A stretch of 64,000 nt of DNA from Incurvaria masculella (taxonomy: Eukaryota; Arthropoda; Insecta; Lepidoptera; Incurvariidae), in NCBI GenBank assembly GCA_946894095.1, contig OX335655.1, positions 10,850,001 to 10,914,000 on the forward strand, given 5' to 3'. Both the position numbers and the translations under genes were made by a program. Shown piece after piece: positions 34,500-45,290 of the stretch. Within the stretch, counting starts at the first letter, position 1. Each line of letters begins with the position of its first letter. The notes below the pieces were generated by a model. That model did no database searches. It was not told where the DNA came from and was given only the letters and a program-made list of their open reading frames with translations.

Positions 34500-35264
34500 T
34501 TTTCCTAAATCTTGAATTAAATTTAAAAGCTTTGAGACTAGAAAACTTTTTATACAAAATTCTCAAAACTTTTGAATAGAAAACATTAGACCAACGGTTG
34601 TATGTAAAACTTCAACTGAAGCTACGACTGAAGTGATGAAGTTAATGAAGCTGAGCATTGCGACTCTTAAGATCAGTTGACTGAGAGCGTATATGAGTAC
34701 AGTTACGTATGTTCATATCGTTACACCAGAAATATCTACAAAATTACAGATTTTTGTGTTATTTCTCTTTCATTTGTACGATATAACATCATAAAAACAA
34801 AACACAAAAACTAGAACAGAGTCAGTTTTTAAAACTCATTACAACTTCCGATCGGCAAGAAATAAAATTCTTACTCTGCAAATGATGGAGCACAATGCCA
34901 AGCAAAAACGTTAAGTTCATGAAATCGGTTGCGGCATCCGCGCTTATATTTTTCAATCGACTTCGGAAGCAAGTTTATTGTTCCCAACCCCCGCCCCCCC
35001 GCACCCCGCGCGCCGCAACACCACCGCCCCACCCCTACCCACTCCCCCCCTCCGGGTAATGGAACTGCCGGTTCGGCATCGATTCTTCAAGTCATTTAGA
35101 TTCAATTCACAACAAACAATGCCTCCTAGTGCAGCTGCAGTAAATAAGAAACGGGCGCGGCGACGGCGGTGGTGCAACGCAGACACAGTGCGGGGCGGGA
35201 CAGTGGTGACACTGATGCGGTTCAGCGGTTTCATGGAACTGCACATGGATGGATGGATAAAACC
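34500..35264. other. Unassigned DNA with C-rich patch at ~34980-35060
   Basis: The patch has long C runs (CCCCACCCCTACCCACTC). Open frames over it on both strands are composition artefacts. No repeat match. Confidence 0.35.
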
Positions 35265-35565
35265 TTAGGCGCCATGCCATATATTTCCTTAAATTGCACG
35301 GCTGCATTGAGCTGAGACAAAATCGGGCGAGAGTACCCCCTTAAATTTCTTTATAATAATTTAAAGCTGTACCAACGCGGGCGAGATTAACTCCCTAATT
35401 TCCTAGTGTAAAAGATGACCTGCAGTTTTACCTGGAACTCGAATCACGGCCAGCCTCAACGATAGAACGGTCATCTATCCATAATCAGACCGGCCTCTGT
35501 ATATTACTTAAGCTTGGAGATCGAATGCCGAGGCGTCACGCCACTGCGCTACCTAGGTTGACATC
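35265..35565 (-). mobile_element. SINE-2 copy 1 (different tRNA-like head, SINE-1-type body)
   Basis: The minus strand begins CCTAGGTAGCGCAGTGGCG, an A-box-like segment, then CATTCGATCTCC at the B-box position. GTTGAGGCTGGCCGTGATTC follows and then a worn SINE-1-like body. It shares head and junction with 41222-41517 but not with SINE-1 copies. Confidence 0.6.
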
Positions 35566-35745
35566 AGATTTTTATTATAACTAATGAAGATCAAGCGTCA
35601 AGTAGACACCGAGAATCCCTATGTAGTTATCAATATACAGAGTTTTACCCTGGAAGTTCATTACGGAAGGAGGGACTGTAGGAGAATTCTAAATTATGGG
35701 TATACAGCCGGTGGCGAAATTGGTATATGCGATACCCACGAATGG
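35566..35745. other. Unassigned DNA
   Basis: A short open frame without motif lies directly upstream of an R10 copy. It may be a further part of the R10 element. Confidence 0.3.
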
Positions 35746-35925
35746 TATGTTTTGCTGGTTCGGGTCCAGCCTTGCAGTATATTGTAAAGTAGTTCTTTTT
35801 ACTGGGCTCTTTCTTCAATTAATGTGTCCTTGCTTCGCGGTCGATTATACATACATATATATATATATCACATTCCTTGGAATAAGCGACGTACTTGCTT
35901 AGTACGAAAAAGTATATTTTGTTAA
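35746..35925 (+). repeat. Dispersed repeat R10, copy 2
   Basis: Closely matches 31664-31835. It has an added (AT)n run at ~35858-35870. Ends GCTTAGTACGAAAAAGTATA. Confidence 0.7.
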
Positions 35926-36884
35926 TACGCTAATTATTCATGACTTGTAGGAGAAAGTAAGTATTTTATTATCTGCGAACATTTTTAACAATGTAATTTT
36001 ATTGTTATCTCGGATTTGAAAGGGATTTTTTGCTAAGCAGATTTTCCCCACTGCAGAGACATTCACTGTAGAGGAATGAAGTCGGTCGCTGCTGCCGTTC
36101 CGAGAAGGCGCTTTGGAAATTATCCAAATTCGTTGGATTGAGAACAAAAACCAAGCGCAAGTTACTTGTTTAAATCCCACACGAAATTTCTAAGAATTCT
36201 GTAAACTGAACATTTCTTAATGGATAAAGGTGAAATTCAGGACCTATAAACAAAGGTTTGTTTCATTGACGAATTCAAATTCTAAACGCCACAATACTAT
36301 TTTATTTAATGATGAATTCGAAATGCTCTATGATCTTTTCTTACCAAATCAGTTATGGTTATTTGACTGCATCTATATTAACACTAAAAAGAAGAAAAAC
36401 AAAATGAATAACTTTTCTTTCTCTTTCTTCATGAATAATTAATGCTATTAGGACTTAACAATGATGAATTGAAACTAAATTAAAATATTGATTAAACACC
36501 GCTCATGATCAACATTGGTTATTTTTAAGATGATTTTTAAATATTTTAAATAAACAAATTTATAACACGTAAATAAATTTCGTAAATTTCGAGAGTTATA
36601 AATTTCTTTTCAGTTTTTATGTAATTTTAAATTGGTTCTAGTACTTGTAGTTGTTTTTAAAAGTTTTCTTGAAAATTTACCCGTTCGTATGTTTAGGACA
36701 AGTCTTGCAATGTATTTTCAATTTGAGCTCATATGTATAGAGGTACAATTTTGATGACAATGCAACTATGTTGTACCATTGGGCTGGTTTGAAAGAAGGT
36801 TTTTTTTTATATGTACCTAGCATAGATTGAAAATACAATATCTACCCAAATATCCAAGCTTAACACCTATAAGCTATAAGCCCA
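35926..36884. other. Unassigned AT-rich DNA
   Basis: 36000-36180 is GC-balanced and unique within the window; the rest is AT-rich. No gene or repeat family is recognised. Confidence 0.35.
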
Positions 36885-37206
36885 AAACACTACATTTCCG
36901 AATCAGGTGCCATGCAAACCCTTCATGAGCATTAATATATTGAACTATATGAAATCACGGACAATTTTTCATTGCCGTTTCATCAAATACGATGGTAACA
37001 ATCTGGGCGGGCCTAAAACTACCACCTAGAAGGGGTGGGACCTACAGTTTTACATGTATGTATTATGAAGCATGGAGGAGCTCGCATTCACGATGAAATT
37101 CACTTATCTAATTCACGAAGAGAAAAAAAGTGGTGCATGAACGGGCGGGGATTTGAACCGATGACCTCTGGGATGCAAGATAAGTCACCTAGCCACTGGG
37201 CTGCTT
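36885..37206 (-). mobile_element. SINE-1 copy
   Basis: The minus-strand head AGCCCAGTGGCTAGGTGACT is followed by GGTTCAAATCCCC (a good B box). The body follows in standard order and ends near ACCTGATTCGGAAATGTAG. Confidence 0.75.
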
Positions 37207-37834
37207 GAAGGTTATTACAGGAACTACAGAATTACATATTTAATAGAATTGTTTTTCGGACGGGTGAACTACTGTAAGTTGAATGGTCTTTAATCACCTT
37301 GTTTAATGGTCTATTACAAATTATGGTGTGAAATATTCAAGTTCAAAACGCACTATTAGTTACGTCTATATATAACCATATATCTTTTACTATGTATCTC
37401 TTACCTTGTTATTTATGTTTTTTTCGATAAATGTATTTTTTACTATCTCCCTTTTTTCCAAACAATTTCGACACTGCCATAAATTTTCTGAAGTCACCGG
37501 GCTAAATTACACGGGGACAGCGATTTGTTTTTATTAGAAAAACTAAGTTTTTTTCTGCCTAATGAAATAATACCCTCTGCAATTCGTTTTTGAAAACTAT
37601 CCTAATCGTTTTATTGGCTTACTAACTTGTTACACGGTATATATTTTTTTTCTTTCGTTTCTTTGTACGCATTTTAATTCCATTTCAATGTAGCCGTGCT
37701 CATTAAGGGAATATTCTGGCATGGCACCTTATTCCTCCGGGAATGCGGTGTGTTGGGCTAATATCTTGCCAGTGGGTGTGGTATTAGCTATTCATATCTG
37801 ACCTTTAGTTAACCGAATTGGATAAAAATGCTTT
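37207..37834. mobile_element. Unassigned AT-rich DNA plus SINE-1 3' tail at ~37670-37790
   Basis: TTTCAATGTAGCCGTGCTCA, TGGCATGGCACCTTATTCC and GGGAATGCGGTGTGTTGGGC form a plus-strand SINE-1 3' end with no head. The remaining sequence is unassigned. Confidence 0.55.
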
Positions 37835-38110
37835 TTTATGTCCGACTATTCTCTTATTAACCGATTCGCGTGAAATTTTGTAAGCAGGTTTAATATGTTT
37901 ATAGATTTTTGGAATATGGATAGAATTGCGGAAGGATTTTGAAAAAAATTTGAATGTTGTATTTTGTATTGTCTTCCCGGTTGTTCTACTCTAAAGGTCG
38001 CATTTCTCAACCGATTCTTTTGGAATTTTGCAAGCAGGTTCGATATTTATATAGAATAATTATAAGTCGAGGTAGTTTTTTAAACGTTTTCATAATTTTA
38101 AAATAAAAAA
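37835..38110 (+). repeat. Dispersed repeat with two internal sub-units
   Basis: Two related blocks start near 37838 (GTCCGACTATTCTC) and 37978 (GGTTGTTCTACTC). Each is followed by AACCGATTC, an AATTTTG(T/C)AAGCAGGTT block and TTTATAGA. They are related to 18455-18600. Non-coding. Confidence 0.55.
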
Positions 38111-38440
38111 AAAACAAATGTTTAAAAATACTTACTCAAAACAGTTTAGACAGAGCCCATACTTTTATAAGTTACGTATTTAAGATCGACCACTATGGAA
38201 CTGGCTTCTAGGTATTTTGATGGCGTCTGTCATTTATCTTCATTTTCGTGGAATAAATAAAAACAACTTTTTTCACACTTGGCTCCGACAATATCTGGTA
38301 AGATTAACTGCATCAGCGCATCTCATGCAGCATGTCCGATGGATAAGTTTTAAGAGTCGAGTCCTCCCAGCGATGTCGCACCGCCACGTCGCTTTGAAAG
38401 CTTTCATCGGAAGTGGTCCAGCGAGCGACCGCACGCCGCG
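38111..38440. other. Unassigned DNA upstream of the CCCCG tract
   Basis: No domain is recognised. The long frame crossing into the pentanucleotide tract is open mainly because that repeat has no stop codons. Confidence 0.4.
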
Positions 38441-38525
38441 CCGCCCCGCCCCGCCCCGCCCCGCCCCGCCCCGCCCCGCCCCGCCCCGCCCCGCCCCGCC
38501 CCGCCCCGCCCCGCCCCGCCCCGCC
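38441..38525 (+). repeat. (CCCCG)17 pentanucleotide array
   Basis: Eighty-five bases of uninterrupted CCGCC/CCCCG repeat, 17 units. The complementary strand is (GGGGC)n-like and able to form G-quadruplexes. Translation gives PRPAP-type low-complexity peptides in any frame, so the open frames over it are not evidence for a gene. Confidence 0.95.
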
Positions 38526-39540
38526 GACCGCGATGCATTTCCGCCCTTGCGGTGCGCCGCCCGCCCAGCTTATTGCGCGCCCGCCCGCTGTAATCGTCTC
38601 GCGTCTCGTAAATGTCGCGAGGAAATCTTTGTAAATAAATATATTTCATACCAGTTGAGGTTCTTGCTCCGTTCGGGTCAGTTTCGTTTTGGACATTCAC
38701 TCCTTCTATTCTGTATCTTGACTACAGCGCCACTTATGGGGTCTTATTTTGAATCTAAACCGTCCAGAAATCCACTCAAATACACACAAAAATGCCATCA
38801 AAATCGGTCCAGTCTTCGGTCTCTCCAGGAGTTCGGTGACAAATACACGTGCAGAAAAATAAAGATAAATACTACATTGACACTAACACAATGAGCGGTT
38901 TATTCTGGGTATCAACATATCAATGCACGAAATCCTATCCTACTTGCTACCTAGAAATTTCCTTTGAAAAAAGAGTTTTTTTTTTCGTTGGAGCTAAAGC
39001 ACTGATTGCCGCTGACTTACAACATTTTGTGAGTTTTTATAAATTATTGCTTATTATTCCTTATTTTGCTCCTACAAAAATGTCATCACGCATCGTTCGG
39101 CATCAGGTCAACGAAAACTATTTTATAATGATAATAAAACATGTCCTTGTAATACAGCTGTGAAACTTAGTTTAACGAATAATTAACGTCTTTTATGCCT
39201 CCGCTACTCACTAGGAAGGTGAGCAGCTCGTCGGGGAGAATTGGCGTACTTCTTAAGTGGAATTATCCCAGACAATAATCTCTCCTTCGTTAGGGGTGAC
39301 TTCTAGGGAGAGGTGTCCTCAGGTTACTGGCAAAGTGCTGAGATCTAATTAAAATTATCGATTTTATGTTAAATGCATTAATTTTGGAAATCCCTTTGAT
39401 TTCCACAAAAATGTAATGCCGATACTTTGGAATATAATCTTAATATAGTAAATTTTTCGTAGTAACGTACAAAGTTTAAGTACTAAGCTGTATATTTTTT
39501 GCACTATCACAAACGTGTTCCTTGGACTTTTTTATGTTAA
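38526..39540. other. Unassigned DNA
   Basis: 38526-38630 is CpG-rich, the rest AT-rich. 38849-39163 is an open frame without recognised motif. Confidence 0.35.
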
Positions 39541-39680
39541 GCGCGGCATATGGCGTACGCCAGGACCTCTTAAGGTCCATGGGTTTTTGAACTTCCACAG
39601 GGGCCAGATGCTTCTTGACACGATGTTTTAAGGTCCGGCAGGGAATTGATTCTATTGTTAACTGATTATATACATAAAGT
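39541..39680 (-). pseudogene. LINE RT C-terminal relic that seeds the 68-bp array
   Basis: The minus strand contains the family 3' end (GGCGTACGCCATATGCCGCG). Upstream of it, a broken frame reads SIPCRTLKHRVKKHLAP, matching the LP..VFP...FK..VKKHL pattern of the relic at 24770-24960. The part that encoded the N..NSLP stretch overlaps the first 68-bp repeat unit. Confidence 0.6.
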
Positions 39681-40186
39681 ATCTAGAGGATCCGTTGATT
39701 CTTATAGTTGAAATTGATTCTATTGTTTACTGACTATACACATAAAGTATCTAGAGGATCCGTTGATTGTTATAGTTGTAATTGATTATATTGTTTACTG
39801 ACTCTATACATAAAGTATCTAAAGGATCCGTTGATTGTTATAGTTGGAATTGATTCTATTGTTTGCTGACTTTATATATAAAGTATCTAAAGGATCCGTT
39901 GATTCTTATAGCTGGAATTGATTATATTGTTTACTGACTATATATATAAAGTATCTAAAGGATCCGTTGATTCTTATAGTTGGAATTGATTCTATTGTTT
40001 GCTGACTTTATACACAAAGTATCTAAAGGATCCGTTGATTATTATAGTTGGAATTCATTCTATTGTTTACTGACTATATACATAAAGTATCAAAAAGATC
40101 CGTTGATTCTTATAGTTGGAATTGATTCCATTGTTTAGTGACTATATACATAAAGTATCTAGAGGATCCGTTGATTCTTACAGTTG
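39643..40186 (+). repeat. 68-bp minisatellite, eight units, no indels
   Basis: Units start at 39643, 39711, 39779, 39847, 39915, 39983, 40051 and 40119. Every spacing is exactly 68 bp, and the array ends at 40186. The consensus contains AATTGATTCTATTGTTTAC, ATAAAGTATCTA and GGATCCGTTGATT. Seven of eight units keep the GGATCC site. Units differ by scattered substitutions and share sub-variants (AGAGGATCC versus AAAGGATCC), which suggests stepwise expansion. Confidence 0.97.
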
Positions 40187-41221
40187 GATTTTTTTCGGGC
40201 AACTCTTTTTTGTTTACCTACAATAGTAATAATCTCGAATATTATAATGATGAAATTTTTTTTTGTCTTTAATAAAACTTGTTTAACAACGAACAAATAA
40301 AAATGTCATGAACAATCTGTCTTTTTGATTTGAATCATTCGGTAAAGTTAAAATGATATGATAGGATCAACAAATCGCGATATATTTTTTTGATCATTGG
40401 AATTTTTCACAATTAATTATCTACAGCATAAATACCGGCACTATTTAAAAAAAATTAAGACTTCAGTTGCGATTGTTTATGAAAGAAAAGGCTACACGCC
40501 GATGTTGGTATGTTTATATTTTCAAATTTGAAAGAAAAAGGAAAAAAAGTAACTAAAAAATGTATCGATAGAACGAGCAAAATGCTTTCCCCCGCGGAGC
40601 GACCGAATTAATTAACAATTATAAATGCAAATTGAGTGAAGGTAACTTTTCAATCTCCGCCCAGAGATATTTGAAGCGACTTCCACTCCTCCCCGAGCGA
40701 CCGCAAAAGTGCGCACTTTAAATTGTATTTTGGGAAGACTTAAATGTTATTGTGTTTAACGATTCGGGGCTACCACAAATTAATTACACAACATTCCAGA
40801 AAAGGGGATGAGAAGTTTTCTTTGGTTTCGGAAATTTCTAAAGGGTCGCGGTGTGAATTGAGCCTTTTGTTGATTGGTGGTGTTGTTTTTCTCACGATGA
40901 ACATTTTTTCACTGGCTTCACAAGTTTAGGTTCTTCCCGTATTCGATGACTCCAAAGAAGAAAGCAACCTTTTCTAGGGTGCACTGGAAATAATTCACGC
41001 ACTCGACGAAATCGTATCGTAAGATTTGCAAACAGGCACATCAATGTTAGCTGACGTGGCACCCAGTGACTTGTCTGCTACAGCCAGCGAGCATGGAAAA
41101 ACGGGAATGGAAACGTAAACTCGTTTGTATGGAGGAGGTGTAGACACTTAGACATTTTAATATTATTATACAAAATATACATATACTAATACCGAACTGA
41201 CGGTCCGATATTGGACTACAC
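40187..41221. other. Unassigned DNA; possible regulatory patch at ~40560-40745
   Basis: 40560-40745 is balanced and non-repetitive, with GACCGAATTAATTAACAATT and an embedded ATAAATGCAAAT octamer-like motif. 40905-40980 is repeated at 41519-41597. No gene is supported. Confidence 0.3.
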
Positions 41222-41517
41222 ACCACATGGGAACTAGGCGCCTTCTTCCGTGACCTTCCTTATATTGCTCGGCTACATTGAAATGGATGGAAAACACGGA
41301 CAATTTTCATTGCCGCTTCGACCATTGTTCATTCAATGCGATGGTACCAACCCGGGCGGTAAGCTAGTAAGGAAGGGGTCCTACAGTTTTACGTGGAATC
41401 CAAATCACGGCCAGCCTCAACGGTTGAATATGGTAACCCATCCAGAACCTAACCGCGCTCAGGGGTGCTTTCCCAGATTATCGAATCGAAAGGCGTCGGG
41501 CAGTGAGCTACCGAGGC
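41222..41517 (-). mobile_element. SINE-2 copy 2
   Basis: The minus-strand head CCTCGGTAGCTCACTGCCCG with TTCGATTCGATAATCTGGGA and CGTTGAGGCTGGCCGTGATT joins a body nearly identical to SINE-1: TTCCACGTAAAACTGTAGGA, GGTTGGTACCATCGCATTGA, CCGTGTTTTCCAT and AATGTAGCCGAGCA. It is followed immediately by the duplicated segment at 41519. Confidence 0.65.
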
Positions 41518-42224
41518 TTTTTTCACTGGCTTCACCAGTTTAGGTTGTTCCCGTATTCGATAACTCTAAAGAAGAGGCGGCGCCTTTTTCTAGGGCGGGA
41601 GCGCCGGGAGTGATTATACTTACAAATACCCTCACGAATGATATTATCGAGTTCCTGCGACATGTAGGTACAGATGAGGACATGTACAATAAACCATTCG
41701 CAAAACACTCGAAGTAGAAATGACGGTAAGTATTTAGTACCAGATATGAAATAATATTATGGCCGATGATCACTTGATCACGTGATACCGCCTAAATTTA
41801 AGAATTTAAGTGTAGCTAAAGTTTTAATTTTAGAAACAGGTAAATTCTAAGGATGCTAGGATCAAGGGACATTTATTAAGTCAATTGTAAGCTGTTACAA
41901 TATGCACTTATTGGCATAGTTAATGCATGTAAAAATAAATTGCTTGCTAGAAGCAAGCAATTTATTCGCTTTTTTTAAGTACTATTTTGTTGTATTTTGT
42001 TCTAATCTTTGGTTGGTTTTTATTGTTTATTATTATTGTTGCTTTTTGTGTTTTAAATTTGATTGTAAATGTACATTACATGTTTATGTAAATCATAATG
42101 CTTATAATCGCTCGCTCATGTGCTCGTGTATGATTTCTTACGCAGATAAGCAATAGCTTGTATTTATGGTAAACGCCACGATGGTGGCACTGAAACTAAA
42201 ACTGAAACTGATGTAAGAAATTCA
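41518..42224. other. Duplicated segment, then unassigned DNA with a perfect 15-bp hairpin
   Basis: 41519-41597 repeats 40905-40980 (TTTTCACTGGCTTCAC, AGTTTAGGTT, TTCCCGTATTCGAT, AAAGAAG, TTTCTAGGG). A perfect hairpin is at 41934-41966: arms AATAAATTGCTTGCT and its complement, loop AGA. A T-run follows it. It may belong to the 3' end of a retroelement. Confidence 0.55.
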
Positions 42225-42345
42225 CAGGATGCTATTTAGTGCAACGAGCTTTTGCGTGTCCTGGACTCGTAAGCGAACGAATTAACATTGTAGACAAAGC
42301 CGTCATTACGCTACCGCCATACAAATGAGTTTAAATGCTACTTCC
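42225..42345 (+). repeat. Dispersed repeat R14, partial
   Basis: GCTATTTAGTGCAAC, CTCGTAAGCGAACGAATTAA and CTACCGCCATACAAATGAG match the second half of 3480-3740. Confidence 0.5.
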
Positions 42346-42556
42346 GTCCTTTCATGCTCGCTGGCAACATCTGACGGCGTATGATGGCCCGAAAAAGCGG
42401 CGTAAGCCCAACGTGGCCAAACGCCATTTCACCGTCACCTAATTTTTCGACAGTTAATTTAATTGATTGATTTATTTAGGAGGAAAGCCTCATTTGCAAG
42501 AAAATGTTTAAGGGCTAATATCATAGATATAAGTTAAGTTATCAAAACAATTTCAA

Positions 42557-43028
42557 CGTAAAGGCGTAGCTCTCAGTCGATTTACTTAATGCACTTTATA
42601 ACAAATGTAATAATATGTAGTGAAACGCTTCAGCAAATCCAAATAGAACTCCAGACTGATAATGGATTGTTAATATTTTTTTATTCCATCATTTATTTAA
42701 ATAATAATAAAAATAAAAAAGTTGATTTTTCTCATTAGAAATCTGAAAGTAATTCGATTTCTAGATATAAGCAAAAACAGCATATATGCATAAACAAAAA
42801 ATTCCATTTGCTTTTAGATTTCTACATTTAGTCAAAAAAGTTCGGAAATGGACACCGTTTCCGCAATGTATTTTGTATAGAAAAAGGAAACATACATTAA
42901 CGAAAATAATTCAATTCCTAGACAAGGAATCATATATTGTAAGAATGACACTTATAATCGTCAGACTTAGTTAGTTAACTTGGGGTGCCTCGTCTAACTT
43001 CGCGATTTGGCTAGTACCAGGCCCTTAA
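42557..43028 (+). mobile_element. TTAA-ended element R6, copy 1
   Basis: From ~42590 on it is almost identical to 50890-51330 over ~430 bp (only scattered substitutions). It ends GGCTAGTACCAGGCCCTTAA. The left end is diverged or partly lost (GTAAAGGCGTAG versus TTAAGGCGCTAG). Non-coding and AT-rich. Confidence 0.75.
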
Positions 43029-43336
43029 TGTGTAAAATATCACAAACATATTTCTTAATTTGATTGAGGAATCAGGAACGAGCCATTTTAACGAACTCGA
43101 TAACCTCATTATCCTCTTAATTCCATAGGCAATTGGTTTCACAAGCGTGCTGCTTGGACTGAAAAGGAATTGCTATAGGATGCAGAAGAATGTAAAGGAA
43201 TGGAAAGAAGAAGATTGTCTACCGATCTTAATGGAAGACAGGACAGTTAGGACAAAAAAAAGTGAACAAATAAATATTTAGGGGCGGTAGGATGATTTAG
43301 AGTGCAGAAGATAAGAGACAGAACATGGGACTTCCT
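43029..43336. other. Unassigned DNA
   Basis: A-rich wording around 43150-43320 (GGATGCAGAAGAATG, GGAAAGAAGAAGA) suggests a decayed retroelement frame, but no motif is clear. Confidence 0.3.
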
Positions 43337-43830
43337 TCAACGTCGAATGTCGAGCCATTTGAGGCATGACAGGTACTCAGTATTGTGATCGTACTTGCGC
43401 AATCCAAATATGTATCGAATGCACGGATTAAAAAGCCGGTCCAGCTTATTCAAAAGGTCTTCATTGAGGTCAAGGTAGCAGATATCTGCATAGTCCAAAA
43501 GCGGAACTAAAAAAGGTTGAGCTAACATAGTTTTAGTGCTGAGTGGAAGGACATTTTGCAGGCGTTGGCGCGTCCACTCGGTCCACTATATGCTTGCAGA
43601 CATTTTCCGGCTTACCTCACCGACCCGCTTATTCCAGGATAAAGTTTCTTCAATGTAGAGACTCTGTTTTTTTACAACCTTGACTTAAGGAATGGAAACC
43701 CCGCTAAAAACACACTGGGTATGGGTAGCAAGTTTAGTTTAGTAAGAAGTTTCGGGCATCCAATTACATATAATTGCTTAATCATTTCTCAGCCCAATAT
43801 TGAACGGTGCCGAAGTCTCTCTTGATGCAT
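43337..43830 (-). pseudogene. Decayed LINE RT fragment, relative of 56951-58849
   Basis: The minus strand encodes, with frame shifts, LPLSTKTMLAQPFLVPLLDYADICYLDLNEDLLNKLDRLF, then CIRYIFGLRKYDH and LKWLDIRR. It is collinear with residues ~395-537 of the RT at 56951-58849. Upstream pieces match NLG.WI.ETLSW and EVSRK. The catalytic YADD part is missing. This is a second, older insertion of the same LINE family. Confidence 0.8.
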
Positions 43831-44284
43831 GTAACGGCTACCACAACTTCTTCATCACACCATGGTCGATATCATCGAATATCACCAACACATCCCCACT
43901 GAGCATTAAATTTTACCTGACCTTTGACTCTAATCCGATTTACCCGAAAAATGCATAACCACAGATTAAGTAAATGAATAGCAGTGAAACTCCACACACT
44001 GAAAAGTGCCGAGCCGCCAAAATACGGAACCCGAAAGCTGAAACTGTTCATGCACTTATTTATTGAGCTTCACTCAGCGATCGCAGCGCAAATGTTTAAG
44101 TTTGTTACTCGAGTTTACCAAAAGCGCACGCTCAGAAAAGGGTTTGTGACTGCGAGCGGCAGACAGCGAGCGCCGTGGGAAGCAAGCTACGTAGCTCGTC
44201 AGCATGTTGTGTGGTGCGGTGGGGAGGGAGGAGGGCGAGGGAGAAGCCGACTCGGTGCTGTGAGATCAACGAGCATGGAAGGAC
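43831..44284. other. Unassigned DNA
   Basis: 44150-44284 is G-rich (GGGGAGGGAGGAGGGCGAGG). The frame at 43984-44292 has no recognised domain. Confidence 0.35.
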
Positions 44285-44640
44285 GTAAGTAACTCATTCG
44301 TATGGCGGCAGCGTGCCCTCGAGTTAGTGGAAAACGTTTAACTGTAGTTAGTTCGCTTATGAATTCGGGACACGCAAAATCAATGAACACTAAATAGCCA
44401 CTGTGAAGTTTTTAGGTGCCGTTGAAACTCCTGCTTCCGTTCTTGCATGCTCGCTGTGTGAGGTGATTATGATTTAGTAATAACAAACATACATTGACGG
44501 TAGCGCCGGCCAGTCAGTTCGTTTACGAATTCGGATAATTTACGTTCTCTAGTTCCAATTACACGTAAGAACAAACAGCATAGAGCGCCATTTAGTGCAA
44601 TAGACATTCGATGTTTTACGCCCCGAAATAATAAGAAGTA
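44285..44640. repeat. R14 repeat parts in opposing orientation
   Basis: 44285-44400 matches the second half of 3480-3740 on the minus strand. 44495-44640 matches its first half on the plus strand (GTAGCGCCGGCCAGTCAGTT, TCTAGTTCCAATTACACGTA, TTTAGTGCAATAGACATTCG). The arrangement is a rearranged or composite copy. Confidence 0.5.
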
Positions 44641-45158
44641 ACTGGCCGGCGCTACCGCTTTGGACTTTTGTCACTAAAACGTGGCCAAAAATAACTTTCG
44701 GAGACCGTCCTACCTTCCTCGATGTGAGAGGTAGAGTCATTCTAATTCACTTTTTAGCACAGAAGAGCAAGGTTTTGGTACAGAAAAATACAAATTAGAA
44801 ATATCGCTTTTATGGGGTGCATTTCATGAATTAAAGTAAGACAAATTTGACTGGCGTATGCGAGAAAGTGAAGTGAATCGAGCAGTGAAACTTATTGGTC
44901 TCATAAGAAACTTTCTTCTACGCAGACTGGAATTGTTCACCCGCAAATTGATCGTTCGGCTCAAATTTCGGTTCATAACGGCGTGCTTATTCCATGCATA
45001 AGTATAAGCACAAACACTTATATATGGAATAAGAGACACGAACGTAGAATAACATCGTTCTCCAAGGAATGTTCGCTGAGCGAATTTACCGGACAAGGTT
45101 CACAGTAGTTGGAGTAGAGGGCAGTGTTACCTGAAAGAAGATGGTAGTGACAAGAATG
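44641..45158. other. Unassigned DNA
   Basis: No repeat-family or domain match. Short frames only. Confidence 0.35.
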
Positions 45159-45290
45159 GGGAAGGGTGGTTTGGTCATGTGCAACGAATTAGTCACGAAA
45201 GACTGACGAAACATTACAGGGCTGAAGTGAGTGGAATTGTTACCCCTGGGCTGCTCAGGAGAACGTACAGATTGACAAATTACTTCGTAA
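45159..45290 (+). pseudogene. LINE protein C-terminal relic of a second type
   Basis: The translation gives GWFGHVQRISHERLTKHYRA, then EVSGIVTPGLLRRTY, matching the WxGHVxRMxxxRLTKxxYxAEVxGxxxxGRPRxxW pattern that ends many LINE or retroposon proteins. It is too short to assign a clade. No RT domain remains nearby. Confidence 0.5.

Noticed and set aside
38217..38894. 225-codon open frame spanning the CCCCG tract
   Set aside because: It is open because the pentanucleotide has no stops. The flanking residues show no domain, and an equally open frame exists on the other strand.
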